Shown here: positions 1-8,560 of the stretch, one piece after another
How the letters are laid out: each line of letters begins with the position of its first letter
Position numbering within the stretch: position 1 is the first letter of the stretch
Source: DASVFB01 sp963766345
GTDB taxonomy: Bacteria > Actinomycetota > Thermoleophilia > Gaiellales > Gaiellaceae
Assembly: GCA_963766345.1 (NCBI GenBank)
Contig: CAVXZL010000005.1
Span: forward strand, 1-64,000
Length of the DNA: 64,000 nucleotides
Direction of reading: 5' to 3'
Translations under genes and position numbers: made by a program
Notes under the pieces: model-generated
The model's database searches: none
Seen by the model: the letters and a program-made list of their open reading frames with translations, nothing else
What the model was told of the DNA's origin: nothing

Positions 1-1402
1 GTCGCTCGACGTGTCGAGCGCCGCGCGCCCGAGGTTCAGGCGGCCGTTGCCGGTCTGCGTCGCCGTTCCGGCGGCGTCCGCGTTCTTCGCGAGCCGCGAG
101 ACGATGACGCCGTTCGACGCGCCGACCGAGCTCGCGCGCAATGAGGCCCGCGGCGCCGGCGACCATCGCCGCCGCTGCCGACGTGCCCGTGACGCTCGCG
201 TAGCCGCCGCCGGCCGACGTCGTGAGGATGTCCGTGCCCGGCGCGGCGAGGAACGTGTCCTCGCCGTAGTTGCTCGACTGGTTCAGGCTGTCCGTGCTGT
301 CGGTGTTCGAGACGCCGACGACGCCGCGGTCGCCCGCGGGGAAGGTCGCCGTCGAGGAACCGTCGTTGCCCGTCGCCGCGACGACGACGACGTTCTTCGA
401 CCACGCGTAGTCGATCGCGTCCTGCAGCGACGGCGAGAAGCCGGGGTTCGAGAACGACATCAGGATCACGTCGGCGCCGTGGTCGGCCGCGTAGACGACG
501 CCGGCGATGACGTCACTGTCCTGACCCGTGCCGTCCGCGGCGAGCACCGTCACCGGCATCACCTTCACGCCGGCGTAGCCGACGCCCGCGATGCCCTTGT
601 TGTTGTCGGTCGCCGCGGCGACGATGCCGGCCATCTCCGTGCCGTGTCCGTTCGGATCGGTCGTCGCGCTCGAGCCGGCGAGGACCGACGTCCCTGCGAC
701 GAGCTGCCCTTGCAGATCTTCATGAGCTGCATCGACGCCGGTGTCGAGAACGGCGACGGTCGCCGAGCCCGACGGCGTGACGGTGCCGTACACGTTGTCC
801 CACCCGATGCGTGGCAACGACCACTGCTGTGCATACGCAGTGTCGTTCGGCGTCGCGGTGACGTCGCGTGTCTTGTCGCGCTCAGCGCTGACGACCTGGC
901 CGTCGGCGAGGTAGTTCTGCAACGTCGCGTCCGCGTCGGCGTCCGCGACCTCGATCACGTGCAGGCGAAGCGGCGCGATCGTCCGCGTCTCGGTCCCGCC
1001 GTCGCGCGCGATCAATACGTCCTGCTCGTGGGTCGAGAGGCCCGCTGCGAGCTTCACGATCAGCGACGTCATCCCCGGCGTGCCGGTGGTGGTGGACGGG
1101 TCGCTCGAGTCGGCGGTGGAGGAGGTGGTGTCGGTGAAGAACGAAGACGCACTGGTCCCGTCGGTGGCGCTCGCGTCGGTGGAGGTCGACTCGGTCGCGC
1201 CGCCGTCGGTCGTCGCGTCCGTCGGCGCGGGCGCCGTCGGGGTGTCGGACGTCGTGATGATGGTGCTGAGCGGTCCTACATCTGCGAGTGCAGACGAGAC
1301 GCAAACCGCAATGACAAAGAGCGCGACGAGCGCGCTGAAGAGCTTCGCCGTGTGACGGCGTGACTTTCCGCTGTTGCTCTTCCCCTGACTAGAACGATCC
1401 AC
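1..1402 (-). pseudogene. Secreted subtilisin-like serine protease (S8), 3' end cut by window edge, one-base frameshift
   Basis: Extracellular peptidase of the subtilase family. The GTG start at 1402 follows a GGGAGGAGC ribosome site. Residues about 1-40 are a signal peptide (basic start, hydrophobic core, SALA). Residues 42-110 are a Thr/Ser/Asp-rich linker, then comes a short propeptide-like domain. The catalytic triad is visible: Asp in VLDTGVD (about residue 220), His in NGHGTEMAG (about 253) and Ser in VTGTSAAAAMVAG (about 408). Just after the Ser motif, in the CCC run at 147-149 of the plus strand, one extra base shifts the frame. Removing it continues the reading into a typical subtilase tail (GNGRLNLGRA) that runs off the window at base 1. 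I read this as an intact gene with a sequencing indel, though true decay cannot be excluded. Confidence 0.85.
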
Positions 1403-1802
1403 CGCAAGCTCCTCCCGCTGAAATGACGTGCGCGCCCGGCCGCAACCACCATGCGACCGCCGCACCAGCACCTACTCGCTACTTCAAAATCCCGCAGTTT
1501 TGCGTAGTACTTCTTAATGAACTCAAACAGATAGTAGCGCCGGTTTCGGCAAATAAAACCCGCTCGACGTGTAATTGCCTCAACGCAGCGCCTCCCACCG
1601 CAACCTCCCTCGGATGACGCTATGCCTTTAGAACGAGGGCCACTACTGGCCGCGCGGCTAGGTCTGGCAGACCCTTCGGACTGCGGCCGAAGCGGTAGGA
1701 GCCCGTTCGATGCCGGGTGCGGGGGCGTCGGCCGCCGGCTGCAAACCGCGCGATGCCGACCCTCGTACTCCGCCTGAACCACCTCGACCAAGGAGGAGAG
1801 AC
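1403..1802. other. Divergent intergenic region with AT-rich core and a run of hairpins
   Basis: About 400 bases between the divergent subtilase and TIGR03118 genes. Bases 1490-1565 are clearly AT-richer than the surroundings and probably hold promoters for both genes, but I cannot fix -35/-10 boxes. Bases 1638-1692 contain three consecutive perfect hairpins on a path toward the plus-strand gene. No open frame here looks like a real protein. Confidence 0.5.
1638..1692 (+). promoter_or_regulatory. Candidate structured 5' leader (three tandem hairpins)
   Basis: Stems GGCCA/TGGCC (1638-1651, loop CTAC), GGTCT/AGACC (1661-1673, loop GGC) and CTTCGG/CCGAAG (1674-1692) follow each other closely, about 110 bases before the TIGR03118 start. 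This could be a cis-regulatory RNA. I compared it by eye with c-di-GMP-I, c-di-AMP and cobalamin riboswitches and found no convincing match. Class unknown. Confidence 0.3.
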
Positions 1803-2888
1803 ATGTTCCGACCAGTCCTTCGCACTGCGGTTGCGGCCGCCGTCCTATCGCTCGCGCTGGTTGCCGCCGCCCCGCTCCTGGCGGCTCCCCCGGACGATGC
1901 TTACACCGTCACGGCACTCGCCTCGGACATCCCCGGCCTCGCGCCCACGTTCGACATGAACCTCGTCAACGGATGGGGGCTCGCGCGCAGCGCGACGAGC
2001 CCGTGGTGGGTCGCCGACAACGGCACCGACAAGACGACGATCTACAACGGCGCCGGCGTGCTGCAGAACATCGGCGGACATCCGTTCCAGGTCGTCGAGG
2101 GCGGCCCGACGGGAACGGTGTTCTCGGGAATCGCCGGACAGTTCCAGGTCGGAACCACGGTGGCTCCGACGACGCTCGGCCCGTCGAACTTCGTCTTCAG
2201 CAATGAGGACGGCGAGATCCGCGCGTGGCGCGGCGGATCGACGGCGGCGCTCGTGACGGTGCCGAACACCACCGGCGCGATCTACAAAGGACTCGCGATC
2301 TCGAACGGAGCGGCGGGACCGCGCCTGTACGCCACCGACTTCCACAACGCGCGCGTCGACGTCTTCGACGGCGGGTGGAACAGGGTGAACGTTCCCGGCG
2401 CGTTCGTCGATCCGGACCTCGATCCGGGATACGCGCCGTTCGGGATCCAGACGATCGGCTCGCGCGTCCTCGTCACCTACGCGAAACAGGACGCCGACGC
2501 GGAGGACGAGCTTGCCGGTCAGGGGCGCGGCTTCGTCGACGCCTACGACTTGACGGGCAACTTCCTCGGCCGCGTCGCCGAGCACGGGCAGCTCAATGCG
2601 CCGTGGGGGGTCGCGGCGGCGCCGGCCTCGTTCGGTCGCTTCGGCGGTGACCTGCTCGTCGGCAACTTCGGCGACGGCAGGATCAACGCGTACGCGGAGG
2701 AAGCGGACGGAACCTTCGCTCCCCGCGGCACGCTCAGGGACGCCGACGGCAAGAAGCTCGAGATCGACGGCCTGTGGGCGCTCGAGTTCGGAAACACGGG
2801 CGCGAACGGCACACCGGACCAGCTCTTCTTCACCGCCGGTCCTGAAGACGAATCGCACGGCCTCTTCGGGACGATCACCGCGCCCTGA
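1803..2888 (+). CDS. Secreted TIGR03118 family protein
   Basis: 361-residue exported protein of unknown function. The ATG at 1803 has a strong AAGGAGGAG site seven to eight bases upstream, so the longer in-frame extension to 1710 is rejected. Residues 1-28 are a signal peptide ending in a run of Ala. The rest is a beta-propeller-like repeat domain with the family signatures LVNGWGLARS, VADNGTDKT and the NFVFSNEDG region, plus repeated G-x-N-F/W motifs (LLVGNFGDG, NAPWGVA). Proteins of this family are seen in actinobacteria and proteobacteria, and no activity is established. The gene diverges from the subtilase and converges on the response regulator, with a strong hairpin between. Confidence 0.85.
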   Translation: MFRPVLRTAVAAAVLSLALVAAAPLLAAPPDDAYTVTALASDIPGLAPTFDMNLVNGWGLARSATSPWWVADNGTDKTTIYNGAGVLQNIGGHPFQVVEGGPTGTVFSGIAGQFQVGTTVAPTTLGPSNFVFSNEDGEIRAWRGGSTAALVTVPNTTGAIYKGLAISNGAAGPRLYATDFHNARVDVFDGGWNRVNVPGAFVDPDLDPGYAPFGIQTIGSRVLVTYAKQDADAEDELAGQGRGFVDAYDLTGNFLGRVAEHGQLNAPWGVAAAPASFGRFGGDLLVGNFGDGRINAYAEEADGTFAPRGTLRDADGKKLEIDGLWALEFGNTGANGTPDQLFFTAGPEDESHGLFGTITAP

Positions 2889-2906
2889 TTCGTTCCTCCC
2901 CCGCGC

Positions 2907-2936
2907 CTCGTGCGGGTCTTCGGGCCCGCACGGGGC
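2907..2936. terminator. Bidirectional hairpin terminator
   Basis: A GC-rich hairpin with a TTCG tetraloop (GTGCGGGTC-TTCG-GGCCCGCAC, one G-T pair) sits between the convergent TIGR03118 and response-regulator stops. There is no clear T-run, so it may act by structure alone. Confidence 0.6.
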
Positions 2937-2952
2937 GGCCCCCTGCGCGGCG

Positions 2953-3597
2953 TCAGTTGTTGGCGTCGAGCCGGCGGAGCGCGTCGCGATCGGGAACGTT
3001 CAGCTTCTTGAGCAGCGCTGCGACGTGGCTGCGGACCGTCGCACGCGACACGAACAGACGCGACGCCATCTCGGACGTCGACATGCCCTGGCGCACGAGG
3101 CCGAAGACCTCCCACTCGCGGCTCGTCAGGTTGTAACCGGTCGCCGTGACGATCGCACGACGCCGCGGTCCGTGATCCCGGAACTCTGCGACCACCCGTG
3201 CGACGAGATGGCTCGGGATCACCGAGCCGCCGTTCAGCGTGTCGATGAGCGCGTCCGGCAAGCGGTCGAGGCTGCTGTCCTTGAGCAGGTAGCCGACCGC
3301 ACCGGCGCGCAGCGCGTTCAGCAAGTCGTTGTCGTCGATCGAGACGGTGATCATCAGGACCTTCGTCTCGGGCAGCCGACTCGTGACCTCGCGCGTCACC
3401 GCGATCCCGTTGCCGGGCATCCGGATGTCGAACAGGCAGATGTCGGGTCGCTCGCGCAGTGCCGCTTCCACGGCGCCCGCGCCGTCGGCCGCCTCGGCGA
3501 CGACGACGAAACGGTCGTCCTGCTCGATCGCCTCGCGGAGGTCGCTGCGCGTCGGCGCGTGGTCGTCGGCAATCAGAACGCGGACTTGCTCTTTCAC
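2953..3597 (-). CDS. NarL/FixJ-type response regulator
   Basis: 214-residue transcription factor acting with the adjacent histidine kinase. The receiver domain occupies residues 1-120, with acidic pair DD at 11-12, phospho-acceptor Asp at about 57 (CLFDIRMPG), and the conserved Thr and Lys (LMITVS, YLLKDSS). The C-terminal LuxR-type helix-turn-helix reads LTSREWEVFGLVRQGMST then SRATVRSHVAALLKKL. The first helix has an unusual Trp (SREWEV where SxREREV is usual). The GTG start overlaps the kinase stop as GTGA (3594-3597), indicating translational coupling. Target genes are unknown. Confidence 0.93.
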   Translation of the reverse strand: MKEQVRVLIADDHAPTRSDLREAIEQDDRFVVVAEAADGAGAVEAALRERPDICLFDIRMPGNGIAVTREVTSRLPETKVLMITVSIDDNDLLNALRAGAVGYLLKDSSLDRLPDALIDTLNGGSVIPSHLVARVVAEFRDHGPRRRAIVTATGYNLTSREWEVFGLVRQGMSTSEMASRLFVSRATVRSHVAALLKKLNVPDRDALRRLDANN

Positions 3598-4997
3598 GGC
3601 AGCTCGACCTCCACGGACGTCCCGACGCCCCGACGCGAAGTGACGCGGAGCGTGCCGCCGATCGCGCGGGCCCGGTCGGCCATGCTCGTGAACCCGAAGC
3701 CGCCGCTCCTGCGGCGGCGCGTCGAGGTGCTGTCGAAGCCGCGGCCGTCGTCGACGATGCGCATTCTCAGGCCGTCGCCGTTCTCGAGCTCGATGCGGAC
3801 GAGACGCGCGTCGCCGTGCCGCGCAGCGTTGGTCACCGCTTCGCGCGCTATTCGAACGAGCGCCTCCCGAACGTCCGGCGCCACATGGACGTCCGGATCC
3901 AGCGAGAGCGCGACCGTTGCCCCCACCCGGTCGGCCACCCCCTTCACAGCCTCGGAGAGTACGACATCGAGCGGCTCGTCGAGCGGGCGGGTAAGTGTTG
4001 CGATGACGCGGCGCGACTCGTCGAGCGCGCGCTCCGCCGAATTCGCAATCTGCACCGCATCGGCTGCGAGCAGCCCTTTCTCCACGGCGCGGTGGGCTCG
4101 CCGGACGATGAACGCGAGCTCCTGCGCGAGACCGTCGTGCAAGTCTCGCGCGATCCGCTGCCTCTCGTCGAGCACGGCTGCCTCGCGGGAGGCGTTCCAG
4201 TAGCGCGTCACTTCGCCAGCAGCCGCCGCGAGGAGCGCGAAGTAGAAGAGTACGCGGAAGAAGTCGCCGGCGGAAAGCCAGCCGGCCTCGAACGTCGGGC
4301 TGAACGCGTAGACGATTCCCGCGAAGACGCGGAGCGCGGCGGCGATCGCGAGCCACGTCATGAACTGGTCCTGGTCCTCCTCCGCGCGTCGCAGGTAAGC
4401 GATCGAAGCGACGGCGAACAGAACGACGAGCAGGAGCTGGAAAACGAAAGCGGCCTCGCCGGCGCCGGACTCGCCGACGTTGATCGGCAGCACCTCCGAA
4501 AGGCCCGTCATCGCCTCGGCGAGCATCCCGAGCGCGACAAACGCGTAGAGCGAAACGATCCACGCGGTGTGCCTGGGCCGGAGAACCCTCCGCGGCGGAA
4601 CGAACGCCGCCAGTACGAGGACGAGCGCGCCCAGCACTTGGCCCGACGCCAGGATCCACGTCGTGAGGACGTCCGACGGGCGGTCGAACGCGACGGGAAC
4701 TGCGCCGTACAAGAGATTGGACGTCGACAGGATCGCGAGCCCGACCGCGATCAGTAGCACGTCCAGGCGGGCGTTCTGTCGGAAGCGGAAGAACAGAAGG
4801 TAGGCGGCCACGAAGCCGGCGAGCGCCTCTGTCGTTTGGACGCCGACGTAGAGCGCGGGCTCGTGGTACGAGGAGTGGCCGCCCCCTAACGCGAGGTCGA
4901 AGACGATGACGCTCGCGCCGACGGCCACCGTTGCCAGCATCGCCGTGCGAGGACGCCGCAGCTTGTCTAGAGCGTGCACCGAGCCGTTTTCGTTCAC
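3594..4997 (-). CDS. Membrane histidine kinase, HisKA_3/HATPase type
   Basis: Sensor kinase partner of the downstream regulator. About seven hydrophobic segments fill residues 20-250, with little extracytoplasmic domain, so it probably senses a membrane-associated cue. The dimerisation box (RIARDLHDGLAQELA, His at about 287) is the HisKA_3 form typical of NarL-type systems. The ATPase domain shows an N-box (REAVTNAARHG), a G1 box (VDDGRGFD) and a Phe/Gly-rich G2 region (GGFGFTSMADRA). The start is uncertain. I use GTG 4997, which leaves a short cytoplasmic tail before the first membrane helix. ATG 5057 and ATG 4940 are in frame, and none has a clear ribosome site. The kinase precedes its regulator with a 4-base overlap. 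Confidence 0.88.
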   Translation of the reverse strand: MNENGSVHALDKLRRPRTAMLATVAVGASVIVFDLALGGGHSSYHEPALYVGVQTTEALAGFVAAYLLFFRFRQNARLDVLLIAVGLAILSTSNLLYGAVPVAFDRPSDVLTTWILASGQVLGALVLVLAAFVPPRRVLRPRHTAWIVSLYAFVALGMLAEAMTGLSEVLPINVGESGAGEAAFVFQLLLVVLFAVASIAYLRRAEEDQDQFMTWLAIAAALRVFAGIVYAFSPTFEAGWLSAGDFFRVLFYFALLAAAAGEVTRYWNASREAAVLDERQRIARDLHDGLAQELAFIVRRAHRAVEKGLLAADAVQIANSAERALDESRRVIATLTRPLDEPLDVVLSEAVKGVADRVGATVALSLDPDVHVAPDVREALVRIAREAVTNAARHGDARLVRIELENGDGLRMRIVDDGRGFDSTSTRRRRSGGFGFTSMADRARAIGGTLRVTSRRGVGTSVEVELP

Positions 4998-5607
4998 TGC
5001 CGCGGAAGACGTTAGTCGCTTTCGGCTGAAACTCAACGGTCGCGCCGCGCGGTGCATGCGACGCGAGCTCAGAAGCGCCGAATGCGGCGCCACCACTCGG
5101 CAAGCAACTCGCGCAGACTTCGCCGCCTTCCGCCGTCTCCATCGGTCGACCCGTGGTGCCAGCCGGCCATCAGCGCCGCGGCCTCCGCATGGAGGTGGCG
5201 GGCGGACGCCGCAGCAACCGCCCCGCCACCGTGCTGCAAGCCGGGGAGACCGGCCGTGCGGGATGACATCGACCCGCCGACAGCGCCGACGGAAGACAAA
5301 GGTGGAACCCGTGCGAGAGCACGGGCAGTGCGTCCGCGCTGCACTGCCCAACTCGATCGCGTTCGAGTGTCACCACCCTCTCCTCTCTGTTTCCCTTCGG
5401 AAGTCGCCCGACGGTCAGTTCATTCCGCGGGGAGGCGAAGGAACGCCGCAGTTCCGTCCTCCCGATGCCGATCTCCCGGCTTGCGGTGACGAGATTGCTC
5501 TCGTCCTTTCCGTTCTTATTACGTGCGGCACGTGCGTGCGCTGGACGTGCGTCTAGGAGGTGCCCGTCGTTCGGGTAGAGCAGCGCTTTCGCTCTATGGT
5601 TTTCAGA
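4998..5607. other. Long intergenic stretch, no gene seen
   Basis: About 610 bases between the histidine kinase start and the scpB stop, both minus strand. Open frames here have arginine- and serine-heavy shadow composition on both strands and no supported start. An isolated ribosome-site-like AGGAGG near 5556 is followed by nothing coding. A weak hairpin (AGAGC/GCTCT, 5577-5596) just beyond the scpB stop could end scpB transcription. Confidence 0.4.
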
Positions 5608-6210
5608 TCAGGCGGTGCGCTGTTCGGCGACGCGCGCGAGGCGGTCGCGGATCGCATCGGCGTCGTCGCCGAGGTCGTCCAATCGCGGCAGGGCGGCGAG
5701 GGAGTCGAGCGCGAACACCCGCTCGAAGAGCGACGTCGTCCGGTAGCGCACGGCGCCGCCGGCGCCGTCTTCGCGACCCGCCTCGGCGATGAGGCCGCGT
5801 TCGAGCAGACCTGCCACGGCCGAGTCCGCCGCGACGCCGCGGATCCGCGCGATCTCGGGGCGCGACACCGGGCCGAGGTACGCGACGATCGCGAGCGTCT
5901 CGAGCGCGGCCTGCGAGAGCCCGCGCTGCACCGGCCGCTCGAAGAGCCGCGCGCACGCCTCCGCCGCGTCCCGCGACGCACGGAATGCCCAGCCGCCGGC
6001 GACGCGCTCGAGCACGATTCCGCTCCGGCCCTCGCGGTGGCGTTCGCCGAGCAGGCCGAGCGCGGTCTCGATCCGCTCCTCCGACTCGCCCGCGGCCTCG
6101 CACAGCTCGTCGGTCGACAGCGGCGCGGTCGCGACGACGAGCAGTCCTTCGATGATCCGCGCGAGCGCGTCGAGCGGGTTGGCGGCGATCAGGCGGAGCG
6201 GACGGTCCAC
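5608..6210 (-). CDS. scpB: Segregation and condensation protein B
   Basis: 200-residue subunit that, with ScpA and the SMC ATPase, condenses and segregates the chromosome. Two winged-helix domains are visible: an N-terminal one (LARIIEGLLVVATAPLSTDEL) and a second with the family motif QAALETLAIVAYLGPVSRPEI followed by IRGVAADSAVAGLLERGLI. The GTG start at 6210 has an AAAGGAGC site five bases upstream, which fixes the start inside the end of scpA (22-base overlap). Length is normal. No smc gene lies in this window. Confidence 0.95.
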   Translation of the reverse strand: MDRPLRLIAANPLDALARIIEGLLVVATAPLSTDELCEAAGESEERIETALGLLGERHREGRSGIVLERVAGGWAFRASRDAAEACARLFERPVQRGLSQAALETLAIVAYLGPVSRPEIARIRGVAADSAVAGLLERGLIAEAGREDGAGGAVRYRTTSLFERVFALDSLAALPRLDDLGDDADAIRDRLARVAEQRTA

Positions 6211-6941
6211 GAAGAGCTCCTTTCGACGTTGGCTCGCGCGATCCTTATCGGCGCGAACGGGGCGGCTTGCTGGATTGAGATCTCGTCCTGCTTGCGAAGC
6301 TCGAGCAGCGCGAGGAACGCGACGGCTTGCTCGACACGGGAACAGCCTGCAATTTCGGAGTCGAAGTCGAAGAGGCGCCGTCGCTGGAGCAGCGCGCGGA
6401 AGCGCTCCACAAACAGCGCGACGGGCGGAAAGCGGAGGGCCATGTGCGAGAGCGATACCTGCGGCGGCTCGGCGGCGAGCGCGCGCAAGGCTACCGCGAG
6501 CTGCGCCGGCTCCTGCGGGGCGAGCTTGCGCTCCGGCTGCGGCGCGAGCGGCGCCGGGCCGATCCTGAAGAATCGATTGCGAGAGTCGGCGAGGCGCTCT
6601 GCGAGCCACGCTGCGGCCTCCTTCATCCGCCGGTACTCCGCGAGCCGGCGCGCGAGCTCCTCGGCCGCCTCCTCCGGGCCGAGGTCGGCGAGCTCGGCGG
6701 CCTCGTCGGGGAAGAGCGAGCGCGCCTTCAGCTCGAGCAGCGCGGAGACGAGGACGAGGAACTCGCCGCACGCCTCCAGGTCGAGCGTCTCTCGCTCTGC
6801 AAGCAGCTCCAAGAAGGAGATGACGATCGCCGCGACGTCGATCTCGGCGAGGTCGAGCTCCTCGCGCAGGACGAGCGTCAGGAGGAGGTCGAACGGTCCC
6901 TCGAAGGCGTCCAGGTCCAGCTCGAGCTCGCGCACGACCAT
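6189..6941 (-). CDS. scpA: Segregation and condensation protein A
   Basis: 250-residue kleisin of the SMC-ScpAB condensin. The N-terminus carries the kleisin signature FEGPFDLLLTLVLREELDLAEIDVAAI, and the middle shows the helical ALLELKARSLFP segment. The C-terminal winged helix (VEQAVAFLALLELRKQDEISIQQ) would bind the SMC head. It is transcribed ahead of scpB and overlaps it. The C-terminus past the ScpB start has no family match and is probably disordered. Confidence 0.95.
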   Translation of the reverse strand: MVVRELELDLDAFEGPFDLLLTLVLREELDLAEIDVAAIVISFLELLAERETLDLEACGEFLVLVSALLELKARSLFPDEAAELADLGPEEAAEELARRLAEYRRMKEAAAWLAERLADSRNRFFRIGPAPLAPQPERKLAPQEPAQLAVALRALAAEPPQVSLSHMALRFPPVALFVERFRALLQRRRLFDFDSEIAGCSRVEQAVAFLALLELRKQDEISIQQAAPFAPIRIARANVERSSSWTVRSA

Positions 6942-7013
6942 CGCGAGGAGGCTAGCCGCGCAGCCGGACGAGGTCTAGCGACCTACGCGGACATGCTCCG
7001 GCGAGGCACGGCT

Positions 7014-7257
7014 GGTGGCAGCCACCGTCACAGAGACGTCACTGCCTCGCGTCGCAGGTGCACGTTCCGCCTCGTGGAGCCGAGCGACCGCGTGTCTGCG
7101 GGCGCCATGTCCGGTGGCTGCCACCGTGACGGGCATGTGACGGGCATGTGACGGAACTCGCACGGGATGACGGCGCGAGACTTGTCCCGATGCGCCATGT
7201 CTGGTGGCTGCCACCGTGACGGGCATGTGACGGGCATGTGACGGAACTCGCACGGGA
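7014..7257. repeat. Palindrome cluster: two 66-bp direct copies plus one inverted copy
   Basis: Two nearly identical 66-base units (7102-7167 and 7192-7257, one mismatch, 90-base spacing) each hold CATGTC(C/T), a hairpin GGTGG-CTG-CCACC and a doubled 11-base GTGACGGGCAT. A third, partial copy with loop CAG lies at 7014-7026 in the opposite orientation. It belongs to the window-wide CTG-loop palindrome family. It fills the 340-base gap between scpA and lgt, and no gene is seen there. Confidence 0.85.
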
Positions 7258-7282
7258 CGGCTGCGCGAGCGGAAGCGCGCGG

Positions 7283-8152
7283 TCAGCGGCGGCCGCGCGG
7301 GATCGCCATCGTCGGGCCCTGCGGCGGCGCGACGCGGCGCGGCGGAGGCGCATCCTTCGGCGTGTGGAAGAACTGCCACCAGATGAAGAACGCCGTCGAG
7401 AGCACGAAGACGACGATCGAGACCCAAGCGTTCAACCGCAGCCCTGCGAAGTGGTGCGACGGGTCGATCCGCAGCAGCTCCTCGAAGAAGCGGCCGAACG
7501 TATAGAGGCTCACGTACAGCGCGAAGAGCGCCGGCGGCTTGAAGCGGAAGCGCCGGTCGAGGAGCAGCAGGACGCCGACGATCGCGAGGTCGTAGACGAG
7601 CTCGTAGAGGAACGTCGGGTGGAAGGTCGTGCTCGAGAGGTGGTCGACCGGCCGGTGCTGCGGGTCGATCTCGAGCCCCCACGGCAGCGACGTCGGCTTG
7701 CCGAACAGCTCCTGGTTCCACCAGTTGCCGATGCGCCCGATCCCCTGCGCGAGCAGGAGGCCCGGCGCCACTGCATCCATGAAGCGGAAGACGCTGTTGC
7801 CGGACCGCTTGACGACGACGGCGCCGGCGATGCAGCCGAAGAGAATCCCGCCCCACACGCCGAGGCCGCCCTTCCACACCGCGAGCGGCGCCCACCACGC
7901 GTCGAGCGCCTTCACCTCGGACCAGGACGTGACGTCGTGGTAGAGCCGCGCGCCGATGATCCCGAAGCCGACGCCCCAGACCGCGACGCGGAAGACGAGG
8001 TCCCAGTCGCCGCCGCGCTTCGTCCAGCGGACGCCCGTGAGCCAGATGCAGGCGGCGATGCCGAGCAGCAGCATCAGCCCGTACATGCGAATCGCCAGCG
8101 GCCCGGCGTGGACGACGCCGGTGTGCGGCGACGGGATGCTCAGGAGCAGCAC
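7283..8152 (-). CDS. lgt: Prolipoprotein diacylglyceryl transferase
   Basis: Integral membrane enzyme that transfers a diacylglyceryl group from phosphatidylglycerol to the lipobox cysteine of prolipoproteins. It has 289 residues and about seven membrane helices. The Lgt signature GRIGNWWNQELFG is intact (around residues 138-150), as are the essential Arg/His-bearing loop GARLYHDV and the C-terminal FEELLRIDPSHHF region. The start is GTG at 8152. The last 25 residues are a Pro/Arg tail. A candidate substrate in this window is the small lipoprotein at 31451. Confidence 0.95.
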   Translation of the reverse strand: MLLLSIPSPHTGVVHAGPLAIRMYGLMLLLGIAACIWLTGVRWTKRGGDWDLVFRVAVWGVGFGIIGARLYHDVTSWSEVKALDAWWAPLAVWKGGLGVWGGILFGCIAGAVVVKRSGNSVFRFMDAVAPGLLLAQGIGRIGNWWNQELFGKPTSLPWGLEIDPQHRPVDHLSSTTFHPTFLYELVYDLAIVGVLLLLDRRFRFKPPALFALYVSLYTFGRFFEELLRIDPSHHFAGLRLNAWVSIVVFVLSTAFFIWWQFFHTPKDAPPPRRVAPPQGPTMAIPRGRR

Positions 8153-8199
8153 ACGTGAGATTCTGCCCGCTGCGAAGGCAGGCCGTGCGGGTTAACGCG

Positions 8200-8397
8200 T
8201 TAGAGCAGGATCTGGAGCGCCAGCTCAGGCGGGCAGCCGCGACGCACGAGGTCGACCGCACGATGGAGGTCGACGTCGAGCCTCGAACCAAGTGCCTTTG
8301 CGGCGTGGGGCTCGTAGCCTGCACGTTCGAGCTCGGCGATCCGCCACCGCTCGACCTGCGTCAACTCGCCTTCATGGAGCAATTCGACCGCAGTCAC
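8200..8397 (-). CDS. Small conserved-looking protein, unknown function
   Basis: 65-residue acidic, helix-rich protein. The GTG at 8397 has a strong AAGGAGG ribosome site six to eight bases upstream, which supports a real gene. It contains no Cys, no membrane segment and no motif I recognise. The C-terminal half alternates short helices (AVDLVRRGCPPELALQILL). It lies between dnaE and lgt with its own upstream AT-rich region. Function unknown. Confidence 0.65.
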   Translation of the reverse strand: MTAVELLHEGELTQVERWRIAELERAGYEPHAAKALGSRLDVDLHRAVDLVRRGCPPELALQILL

Positions 8398-8461
8398 GAT
8401 TGGCCCCTCCTTTTCCTCTAACGCCGTATTGCACGTCTTACGGCATTTCAAGGTAGTTAGG

Positions 8462-8480
8462 TCTCCCCTTCTCGGGGGAT
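8462..8480 (-). terminator. Hairpin after dnaE
   Basis: Stem TCCCC/GGGGA with a short TTCTC loop, about 80 bases past the dnaE stop, in an AT-richer gap (8398-8560). Weak T-run only. Confidence 0.4.
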
Positions 8481-8560
8481 TTCACAGTACCTTCGGTTAG
8501 ACGCAGTGCTCGGTTCGCCGGCGGCGCAAGAACGCAGCATTTACAGAATGCAAACCGTCG

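Noticed and set aside
1638..1692. c-di-GMP or cobalamin riboswitch
   Set aside because: The GGCCACTACTGGCC and GGTAGGAGCC words are suggestive, but the conserved core sequences are not there.
1276..1791. Minus-strand frame across the subtilase promoter with a natural-looking segment (CRNRRYYLFEFIKKYY)
   Set aside because: The segment falls in the AT-rich promoter area and the rest is shadow-like. There is no ribosome site.
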